Below, piece after piece: positions 55,307 to 64,000 of a DNA stretch of 64,000 bases; position 1 is the first letter of the stretch; each line of letters starts with the position of its first letter. The notes under the pieces were generated by a model. It was given only the letters and a program-made list of their open reading frames with translations, did no database searches and had not been told where the DNA came from. Source of the DNA: Aquarana catesbeiana (taxonomy: Eukaryota; Chordata; Amphibia; Anura; Ranidae); the NCBI RefSeq assembly GCF_042186555.1, contig NC_133324.1, forward strand, positions 72,220,189 to 72,284,188, in the 5' to 3' direction. The position numbers were made by a program, and so were the translations under genes.

Positions 55307-55473
55307 TAATATCCCACAAAAGTGAGTACACCCCTCACATTTTATTATTTTTTTTCATGTGACAACACTGAAGAAATGACACTTTGCTACAATGTAAAGT
55401 AGTGAGTGTACAGCTTGTCACATGAAAAGATATAATAAAATATGAGGGGTGTACTCACTTTTGTGAGATACTG
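55307..55473. mobile_element. Miniature Tc1 (MITE) derived from the 11448-13071 family
   Basis: A 167-bp element whose ends (ATCCCACAAAAGTGAGTACA and complement) and subterminal block (GACAACACTGAAGAAATGAC, TACAATGTAAAGTAGTGAG) match the outer terminal repeats of the full element at 11448-13071. The transposase and the inner repeat motifs are gone. Flanked by TA. Confidence 0.9.
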
Positions 55474-55584
55474 TAGGTGGATAGAGGGGAATTGTTAAAA
55501 GCAGTTTTACCATCTTTTTTTCCTGTACATTGAATTGGTAAACAGAAATTGTTCCCAAGCTCCACTTTATCCACTTGAATTAAC

Positions 55585-55898
55585 CAGGCAGTCGGCCAAA
55601 ACTTGCAGTGCAGTGGTGCTATGAAAGAACTTGCACATCACTACCAGCTCATGTTCTCTGATTGGGGAGCTCTGGCTTTGACTCAGCAGGGGGTGTGCCA
55701 GACCACTGCAGAGAGACCACTGCTTTCACACAGAGCAAGGGTCGCACTCTGCAGTATGCTGGCAGGGGACAGGCTTTTCTATTTGGACTGTAACTGCTTT
55801 ATATAGAAAAACAACCTTAACAGTTTGTAATTTTTGGTTTTGATGCACATGAAATGTATTTAGCTGGTTGAAGCTGAAAGTTCAATTGGGCTTTAACT
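55585..55898. repeat. Dispersed repeat, copy 2 of a local pair
   Basis: Matches 53060-53365 over TGCAGAGAGACCACTGCTT, AGCAAGGGTC, TGTATTTAGCTGG and TGAAAGTTCAATTGGG. Same orientation, 2.5 kb apart. Confidence 0.55.
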
Positions 55899-56321
55899 GA
55901 AATGAAAAAAAGGTTAATTAAAAAAACAGCGACAGATGGGATCTGATTAATCTTGAGTTATTTTGGATGTCCATGGGACACGCATTAGCCTGATCTTCTT
56001 TATCTCCAACCTGGCAGATTTATTTGTACATATCAATTTGTTGTCTCTTCCCAAACTATTCGATGCCAAATATTTCCTCTACAGAGCTGTAACAAGAACC
56101 ATTAGTCTTTAAGCATCTCACAGTCTGAAGCCCTTAAAGTCATGCAAACAAATACAAGATCATTTAATTTGTTACTCAGGACAGGCAAGTGTGATTGCTG
56201 GCATCCCCCCTTTTTAGGACCTAGCTCTCTTTTGTCCCCAGCTAAATGTTTATTGCTTAAAATGTGCCTCGAAAAAGGTTACATAGTTACTACTAGTATA
56301 ATTTCAATCTGGGGGACACAG
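55899..56321. other. Repeat-poor block
   Basis: No repeat ends or low-complexity. Contains ATCTGATTAATCTTGAG (a GATTAATC homeodomain-type core). Candidate conserved noncoding DNA (inference). Confidence 0.3.
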
Positions 56322-57045
56322 TAAAGATGTGGAAGAATTTCTTGTTAAAAAAACGTGGAAGAAGGTGCTCTGGTCTGATTGAATTGAACTTTTTGGCCTA
56401 AAAGCAAAACGCTATGTGTGGTGGAAAACTAACACTGCACATCACCCTGAACACACCATCCCCACCGTGAAACATGATGGTGGCATCATGTTGTGGGGAT
56501 ACTTTTCTTCAGCAGGGATGGGGAAGCTGGTCAGAGTTGATGGGAAGATGGATGTAGCCAAATACAGGGCAATCTTAGAAACCTGTTAGAGTCTGCAAAA
56601 GACTGAGACTACGGAGGATGTAAACATACAGCCAGAGCTACAATGGGCTGGTTTAGATCAAAGCATATTCTTGTGTTAGATTGCTACTTGAAATTTGCTG
56701 TTCATAGACGCTCTCCATCCAATCTGACAGAGCTTAAGCTATTTTGCAAAGAAGAATGGGCAAAAATGTCACTCTCTAGAGGTGCAAAGCTGGTAGAGAC
56801 ATCCCCAAAAAGACTTGCAGCTGTAATTGCAGTATTGACTCAGGGGGGCTTAATATAAATGCACACCACACTTTTCAGATATTTATTTGTAAAAAAATTT
56901 GAAAACCATTTATAATTTTCCTTCCACTTTACAATTATGTGCCACTTTGTGTTGGTCTATCACATAAAATACATTTACATTGTTGGTTGTCGCATGACAA
57001 AATGTGGAATATAGCAAGTGCTATGAATACTTTTTCAAGGCACTG
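56322..57045 (+). mobile_element. 5'-truncated Tc1-like element with transposase remnant
   Basis: On the + strand, broken frames read WWKTNTAHHPEHTIPTVKHD, GGIMLWGYFSSAGMGKLVRV and later FCKEEWAKMSLSRGAKLVET. They correspond to the middle and C-terminal parts of a Tc1 transposase. The right terminus is ACTTTTTCAAGGCACTG before TA. A segment with the second catalytic Asp and the SPDLNPIE motif is missing between about 56590 and 56720. Confidence 0.8.
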
Positions 57046-57047
57046 TA

Positions 57048-58854
57048 GATTGATTCAAGCTGGACCAATGTAACTATGTTATATAATCTGTACCTGGAAT
57101 CCAGCTTTAAACTTGATAATGACTTGCCATCTTGGGGTTCCTCAATTTTAGTATATATATATATGTCCTGCTACACTCTGTTCACATATAGGAGCTTAAT
57201 GGAACGCAAAAGCAAGAGAGGAAAGATAGTTCAGCTTCTAATATACAATAAAAGGAAAAGCATTCCAGTCATTCTAAACTCTTGTGTCAGTGGTTGACCG
57301 TCTTGGATGCCCTTTGTGCCATCACCATCATTAAAATTGAAGGAATTTTCTGTCACCTTCTCTTCAGTACAAAATAACTAACCTCCCAATTTCGTGTTCT
57401 AACGGTACTGATATATGTACAACTTTAGCAGTCTTTGGCTCTTGACGACCTCAACCTTGGCTGTAAGGAACAATGCCGAATCCTTAATTGGAAACATTCT
57501 TCTAGCAAAAGACGGAAATCAAACCCGAGACTGCAACTTTGCCTTGAAATTAGATGGCTGTGATTTTTTTTCTCTTTCCAAATGTACATATGTTAACATA
57601 TCTCTCCATAATATATGTTAAATTTCTTCGACTTACTGCTCCATCTTCAATCAATACCGCCCAACCTGTAGGAGGTAAAAAAAACAGTGGTGTCAGGATA
57701 CTGACTCACCAAAGTGAATTTATATTTAAACCCAAACTAAATAATTCAGCTATCATTAACCAAATGTGACAATGCGGCCTTGCTTTCCCGGCAGTTAGAA
57801 CAATTAGTCTTTATCATTAGAAGTTGTGCAAACTGATAAAAAATGGAAAGGGCTTGCCATTAAGTGGTACAACCAGTCTGTTCTAGGTGAACTTTCACCT
57901 TTCACCCCCACAGATGACAGACAGTGCTGCATGTTACCAAATCGATATCTTCGTAGCCAGTAGGGAAATACTTCCAGTCTCTAACTAGTGAATGCATTTT
58001 GACAAGGCCACGACAGTGCAAACTGTGCAACGAAACACAGAAGAAGACTAATTTTTAATGCTTGACACTTCAAGGTGTTTTTATACAAAGGCTTGGAGAA
58101 GCTGTCGATACAAACAAATACCAAAGGTCAAGATGGGAAGCCACAAGAATTTAAAAAATGAGATGCATTGTTTATATAGTCTAAGAATTTTCCACTCCTT
58201 TTAATCTCAAATATTTCTATGAAAAAAATAACAGTGCTTCTTTTATGTTTTATCATAATATCCGTGTTATTAGTATAATGAGATGTTAACTATTTTCGCT
58301 CCAAGTCTGAATGTATGAAGACTCAAAAAGTCAGAAGCTCCTCTGTAGTGATTGAAAGGTTCTTGGTGGACCAGTGAAGCAAAAGAAACTGAAATCTCCA
58401 TGGTATATGATAAACTGACAGGTAAAATGTCCATCTGTAATGTGTATTTTATGGCGAATATACAACATCGGGTACAATATTTACTTGAGGACACTTGGGG
58501 GTAAACTTGAGCTGTGATCTCTCTGGTGCTTGGCAGGGTTTAGACAAAGGCCTCAACATGGGTACCTGTAGGCCCTGTTTCACCTGTTTCATAGACGTAG
58601 GGGTGCCTTTTATAAGTCTTTTAACCAAATGAATCGCATAACCAACAATCCCATCTTCTAGAGTAGCCAATCAACATTTATGACCTCAATACCCTGTGGG
58701 TGAGGCTGAACATTTTTATTTCCCCTGAAATTTGAAGGGAAATCAAGAGATTTTGGCAAAAAGCATTGGAGCCAATCAGGGAAGGCGACATTTACAGTGG
58801 TTTTTAAGGTTGCAAGGGGCTTTAAATGGCCTAAGGGTCAAATGAGCTCTTTGG
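57048..58854. other. Repeat-poor downstream region
   Basis: No bounded repeat over 1.8 kb except a short (AT)n at about 57153. 57290-57900 and 58000-58700 look like unique sequence. Open frames are short and without recognisable domains. Confidence 0.35.
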
Positions 58855-59136
58855 GTTAATAAAATACACCTCATTATTTAGCTTCCGAGCCGTCTGTGTC
58901 AATGGACGCTCCCTGCTCCTTCATCACTGGCTTTGTTCGAAAGCATTGGGAGCCAATGGCTCCTGGTGCCCCAGCAAAGCCTGTGAGACCCAAAAGTGAG
59001 GGGAGAGAAGAGATGCAGACGTGCAAAGTGCTGGATTGAATGAGGGCTTAGGCAAGTAAAAGGGGGGGGGGGGGGGCTGATGCCTAATAATTTTTACCTT
59101 AATGCAAGTAATGTTTAGGGTTTAGAACCACTTTAA
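58855..59136. mobile_element. TTAA-type element, AGTGGTTGTAAAGG-like right end
   Basis: The right end TTTAGAACCACTTTAA and the ACCTTAATGCAAGTAATG block resemble 36526-37000. The left end (GGTTAATAAAATAC) is tentative. Contains a 14-base G tract at about 59063. Confidence 0.5.
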
Positions 59137-59611
59137 ATAAAAGTTTAAAAAATGCAACAGTATCCAATAATCAAATACACAAAAAAGAGAGAAATCCTGC
59201 TTTGCTCAGTATACGTTTATGATTTACATTTTAACCATTGTTACCTTAATGATCATATACAGCAGAACAATGACACCTCTACACCCTGTGTTTATTGTAC
59301 CGAGCTCTTTATTGTATCTAAATCTATTGAAAAAAAAATTGGAAGAAAAGATCATTTTCATCAAAATCGCTCTGCTCAACCCTAATGTGAAGGAAATAAT
59401 AATCTCCATGAGTTTATCACACCAGCCAATAGTTCTATTGATGTTGGTTTGTAATGATGAGCCCTTTACCTTTGCCATTTGCTGGTCATTACTTAGCACT
59501 GTAGCTCTGGTCTCCGCAGTGCACAGCTGCCCCAATCAAGAAACCTTAAGTAAAATGCTTGACAATTCAGCCTACGCCTAATCAACATATTAGTTTGTTT
59601 ATGCCCTGGAT
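59137..59611. other. Unassigned sequence
   Basis: Open frames on both strands (up to 120 codons at 59219-59581 +) have no recognisable domain. Confidence 0.3.
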
Positions 59612-59614
59612 TAA

Positions 59615-59855
59615 GGCCGGGTTCACACCTATGCGAATTGAATGCGGTTTCCTCCGCATCCAATTTGCATGGCAGGAGAATGTGATTGGCTCCCATATCT
59701 CCGTTGCGGCTGCTGAGCGCACTGCACACAAACGCTGTGCATCTTTGGCTCCGTTTCAGGGCCGAATTCAGGCATAGATTAGTCGCCCGAAACGGGGAAC
59801 AGGGATGTACAGCGCTCCTGTGCGATCCGCTGCCAGTTCCAGTGTGAACCCGGCC
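59615..59855. mobile_element. Harbinger-like MITE
   Basis: GGCCGGGTTCACACCTATGC at the left and AGTGTGAACCCGGCC at the right, flanked by TAA (59612-59614) and TCA (59856-59858). 241 bp. Confidence 0.75.
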
Positions 59856-59871
59856 TCAGGGTTTTTTTTAA

Positions 59872-60217
59872 GGCTCGTTTCACACTATGAAGTGCGTGTG
59901 AATCGCACAGAAACCGCACCGCATTCCTGTTCAGTTCACCTGAGATTCAGTGTGGTGAGATTTGAGCCCATTTATTTTGAATGGGCTCAAATACCACCAA
60001 AGACGTGCATGCAGCATTTTTGGAACTGCTTTGCAAGTGGATTGTATGGTCGTTTTGTAACATGAGATCTGGTGCAGGCAAATGCACCGCATTTGGGGTG
60101 TCCTTAAGATTGCACTGACACCTGCTGCGGATCGCAAGGGCAGTGTGAATTGAATGCAGTGTGGGAAGCGTGCACGGATTGCGGCGTTTTCTGCACCACA
60201 TTAGTGTGAATCTAGCC
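59872..60217. mobile_element. Harbinger-like MITE, TAA duplication
   Basis: GGCTCGTTTCACACTA at the left and TTAGTGTGAATCTAGCC at the right, flanked by TAA on both sides. 346 bp, starting 16 bp after the previous MITE. Confidence 0.8.
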
Positions 60218-60220
60218 TAA

Positions 60221-61126
60221 CTGTCTCACTTTACATGCATAGGATTGCTCCTGTAATGTTTAGGAATGTGTTTGTACTCAGCTGGTGTGTGCATGTCGTG
60301 CTCATCAGCCTTTTCTATTGTCAGGCATTGCTCTGCCTACCTGTATGGAACCTGAAATAGTCCCCCACAGTACCTCACTGGCCATACAATAAGATGGCCT
60401 GTGTCTTCTGGATTGAATGAGACCCAGCATCAGGAAACCCAGAAGACTGAGCATATACTGTGAGTACAGAGTTTCAAGGCCCTGCACCCGTAATGGGGTT
60501 TCCCTTTGTTTACATTGTACTGGTTCAGTGAGTGGAGCTAACATCAGCACCTCTCTCTGCACCATTAAGACTTCCCAGAAGAGGTGAAGAGGACCCTTGG
60601 CATCACATGACCAGCCTAAAACCTTTGTTGAAGGTAAAGAAGCATTATATTACACTGCCAGTTGGCACCACAAAGTAGGGAGGAGGAATTTTTTATTCAA
60701 ATAGATATACTTTTACATATACAAATATATTATGGGATTTTTAACAGATCTTCCGAAATGCATCTTCTGTTCACCCACTGATTTCCCCCCTCAAAAATCA
60801 GGATGTTCAAGTTGTGTGTCAGTGCAGCAGTAGATATTTTGCTGCAGAAAAGTTAAGTATTTTTCCAATTATCTTCTTAAAAGACGTGAGTTATTTTTTT
60901 CTGGAACCTCTATCCGGCCTGGTATGTCTGATAGCATGACCCAGAAGGCTAGCGTCAGCTACACAACAATTTTTATGCCAACCTGAATGATCTCAGGTTG
61001 TATCAGCGCATGGTTTGGTGGCTCTCCTCAAAAGGAAATATACAGTAGATACTTTGGTGAAGCAGTGTTCCAAAGAAGGAAACCTGCACTGATGAAGCTT
61101 GAGCACAGAATTGAGAGTCAATGTTA
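60221..61126. other. Unassigned sequence
   Basis: No gene or bounded element seen. Confidence 0.3.
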
Positions 61127-61134
61127 GTCTACAT

Positions 61135-61359
61135 CAGCCTTTCTCAACACAGAGGAACCCTTGAAATAACTTTGAGGGAAAAATGACTACATCTACAACT
61201 CATGATACGTTAGTGTGATGGTCAGTGGGAAGAATTACCCCCTTACAGTTGGCTAAAAAGATCATTGGTGTCAGTGGGAATTTATCTGAGAGGCAGACAT
61301 CGCTCATTGCTTAAGGGTCCCCTATCAAGCTCTGGAGGAACCCTGGTCGAGAAACCCTG
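61135..61359. mobile_element. hAT-like MITE, perfect duplication GTCTACAT
   Basis: CAGCCTTTCTCAACACAGAG at the left and GGTCGAGAAACCCTG at the right, flanked by identical GTCTACAT (61127-61134, 61360-61367). 225 bp. Same family as 44378-44744. Confidence 0.9.
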
Positions 61360-61848
61360 GTCTACATGGTGCAGGGTGAATCACTTCTGTGCCTTGATGC
61401 TGTTTGTGGATTCCCCATAAGAATATGTGAAAAACGAATCTTGGGCTGGTGACAATTGTGCTCAGATGAAAAGAAAACAATAGTTATTCTGGAGGTGGGG
61501 AATGTATTTCCTTCCTACAACTCTACGCAGAAGTCCAAACCAGGCAGGGGACTGAACCTTCGTCACCCAAAACAAGGATGTTCCTTTTACATAATAATAC
61601 TTGTTAAGGTAAAATGTACCTTTAGTGAAATATTCCTTTAATAATTCCCCCCACCCCAACCCACCTTAGATAGTATTTGCACTGAAATCTTTCCTCTGCA
61701 GGGTTCTTGATGGCTCTTCTTCATACTTCACATTATTTCAAGGGTTCCTCCATGTTTAAAAGGTTTGGTGGTTGATCTTGGTTGTGTGAATCACAGGACT
61801 GGCTGGACAAAAATACAGATCCCTTTGTAGGTAAAACCTCTACCATAT

Positions 61849-61917
61849 ACACTTACCGGCCACTTTATTAGGTACACCTTGCTAGTACTCTGTTGGACCC
61901 CCTTTGCCTTAATTTTT
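61849..61917. mobile_element. Solo left end of the CACTGGCCACTTTATT Tc1 family
   Basis: ACTTACCGGCCACTTTATTA through GCTAGTACTCTGTTGGACCC duplicates the first bases of the element starting near 62079, then breaks off. Confidence 0.75.
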
Positions 61918-62078
61918 GCATATAAACCATTAAAATGAGCACTTTTGATTTTTCACATTCGTGTCCCATAGACTTTAACAGTGTTCACATGTTCGAACGA
62001 ATTTCTTGCCTGTTCGTATGTTCTGCTGCGAACCGAACCGGGGACTGTTCAGCTCATCCCTACTTGCAATGTATATAC

Positions 62079-63334
62079 ACACACACTCACTGGCCACTTT
62101 ATTAGGTACACCTTGCTAGTACCGGGTTTGACCCCCTTTTGCCTTCAGAACTGCCTTAATTCTTTATGGCATAGATTTAACAAAATGTTGGAAACATTCC
62201 TCAGAGATTTTGGTCCATAGTGACATGATAGCATCACACAGCTGCTGCAGATTTGTCGGCTGCACATCCATGATGTGAATCTCCTGTTCCACCACATCCC
62301 AAAGGTGCTCTATTGGATGGAGATCTGGTGACTGTGGAGGACAGTGATCTCATTGTCATGTTCAAGAAACCAGTGGTGAGATGATTTGAGCTTTGTGACA
62401 TGGTGCATTATTATCCTGCTGGAAGGAGCCATCAGAAGATGGGTACACTGCAGTCATAAAGGGATGGACATGGTCAGCAACAATACTCAGGTAGGTCGTG
62501 GTGTTTAAATGATGCTCAATTGATACTAAGAGGCCCAAAGTGTGCCAAGAAAATCCCCCCCCCCACACCATTACACCACCACCAGCCTGAACCGTTGATA
62601 CAAGGCAGGATAGATCCATGCTTTCATGTTGTTTACACCAAATTCTGACCCCACCATCTGAATGTCACAGCCGAAATGGAGACTCATCAGACCAGGCAAT
62701 GTTTTTCCAATCTTCTATTGTCCAATTTTTGAGCCTGTGTGAATTGTAGCCTCAGTTTCCTGTTCTTAGCTGACAGGAGCGGCACCCGGTGTGGTCTTCT
62801 GCTTTTTTCAAGGTTCGATGTGTTATGCGTTCAGAGACGGTATTCTGCATACCTTGGTTGTAACAAATGATTATTTGAGTTACTGTTGCCTTTCTTTCAT
62901 CTCAAACCAGTCTGCCTATTCTCCTCTGACCTCTGACATCAACAAGGCATTTTCCACAACTGCCGCTTACTGGATATTTTCTCTTTTTCGGACCCTTCTC
63001 TGTAAACCCGAGAGATGGTTGTGTGTGAAAATCCCAGTAGATCAGCAGTTTTTGAAATACTCAGACCAGCCCGTCTGGCACCAACAACCATGCCACGTTC
63101 AAAGTCACTTCAATCCTCTTTCTTTAGCATTCTGATGCTCAGTGTGAACTTCAGCAAGTCGCCGTCACCACGCCTGCAATGCATTGAGTTAAAGCGTTGC
63201 GTAAGCTGTTGGCGCTATATAAATCCTGTATCATGATGATATTAATAATTGAGTTGCTGCCATGTGATTGGCTGCAATTTGTGTTACCAAGCAATTGAAC
63301 AGGTGTACCTAATAAAGTGGCCGGTGAGTGTCTA
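62079..63334 (-). mobile_element. Tc1/mariner element, about 1.25 kb
   Basis: ACTCACTGGCCACTTTATTA at the left mirrors TAATAAAGTGGCCGGTGAGT at the right. The exact ends are uncertain within a few bases because of flanking AC repeats. It carries a transposase remnant on the - strand. Confidence 0.85.
62165..62820 (-). pseudogene. Tc1/mariner transposase remnant
   Basis: On the - strand GGGVMVWGGGFSWHTLG and DGSFQQDNNAPCHKA (second catalytic Asp) are followed, after a frame change, by PDLHPIEHLWDVVEQEIHIM, where the third catalytic residue Glu is retained. Stops and frame shifts make it non-functional. Confidence 0.8.
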
Positions 63335-64000
63335 TTTTTCAGTGGTGCATTTAGCCGTTTATCTGTAGCCTAGCTTTACTTGATGATTAGCATAAAACCT
63401 GTATCAAGAGAAAGGAAATAAGAAACCCACCAGAGACAGAAAAAAAAAAAAAGAGAAGAGATACTCTTCGCGAGCATTTAGCGCAGCTGCCGTCCTCTTC
63501 TTCCTCTTCCTCCGCTCAGATATTTGTAAAGCAATACAGGAGCAATAATAATTATAAGAAAACTGTAGCAAAAAAAAAAAAAAAATCTAACTGAATGGCA
63601 GGAAACAACTTAATAACCGTCACATACCGAGCTATTGACAAGGAGACGGGACACGGCGTACTAAACATTGTCAGCCAGCGCCAGTCCCTGCCATTTAGAG
63701 GAGGACACCTGTGATCAACCAGCTTGAGGTTTATACAGAGAAAAGTGTATCAAAAAATTGCTGCAGTCTTCCATTTTTAAAGAAGTTAGTTATCCGAGCA
63801 GGAAAAAAAAAAAAAAAAAAAAATCCCTCCGCCCTAAAAAATATCCCCCCCTCAGCTGCTAACGAGCAAATCTTTGACATTATTTGAAACATCGCAATCG
63901 TCTAAATTATATGGCACTTACACGTAATACTAATCTTACAATAACGTGGAGGGTTAAAGGCTCAACACACAGCATGGGACCGGGTGACTTGTGTAGAGGT
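63335..64000. other. Repeat-poor end of window
   Basis: Apart from A-tracts (63441, 63570, 63805) no repeat is recognised. 63590-63770 has balanced composition and may be conserved noncoding DNA (inference). No gene. Confidence 0.3.

Noticed and set aside
59219..59581. 120-codon open frame on the + strand
   Set aside because: No domain recognised, overlapped by equally long frames on the other strand.

Overview
The window is vertebrate nuclear DNA, most likely from a frog of the ranid type. The evidence is a vertebrate gene with very long introns, poly-A/T-rich intronic sequence, and dense DNA transposons and MITEs of kinds familiar from anurans (Tc1/mariner, hAT, PIF/Harbinger-like with TAA duplications, and very abundant elements flanked by TTAA). 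The species assignment is inference from repeat character. I see no prokaryotic operon, virus or CRISPR array.

Gene content: I recognise one protein-coding gene, on the + strand: the 3' end of WDR7 (Rabconnectin-3 beta). The penultimate coding exon (21121-21225) and the terminal coding exon (40055-40258, stop TAG at 40256) join in phase 0 and encode the last 102 residues. The 18.8 kb intron between them is complete. Positions 1-21120 fit as part of the preceding intron, because I find no other WDR7 exon there. After the stop lie the 3' UTR and its candidate poly(A) signals (40907 and, more speculatively, 45237), then about 19 kb of downstream sequence with no recognised gene.

Repeat landscape: at least half of the window can be assigned to repeats, many with exact ends. 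(a) TTAA-flanked elements, compatible with the Kolobok/T2 or piggyBac superfamilies, in several families: CCACTT-ended at 1076-2472, 6086-7358, 14258-15219, 27800-29012, 29241-30218, 35117 and 49721; AGTGGAGTTCC-ended at 2920, 8595 and 10587; and AGTGGTTGTAAAGG-ended at 15216, 20194 and 36526. (b) Harbinger-like MITEs with 3-bp TWA duplications. (c) hAT MITEs with 8-bp duplications. (d) Tc1/mariner elements, including two near full-length but dead copies (11448-13071 and 37646-39514), smaller remnants and one internally deleted miniature (55307-55473). (e) A Penelope-like tail at about 41700-41835. Elements are nested up to three deep at 912-2791 and 5845-7528.

Other structure: a 105-bp-arm near-perfect palindrome (48435-48648), a perfect 33-bp-arm hairpin (19752-19849), a 400-bp pyrimidine tract (54360-54775), (TA)n tracts, and several repeat-poor islands that could hold conserved noncoding sequence. 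I did not find a new gene system. The notable points are the transposon architecture, the shared TTAA junctions and the large hairpins.
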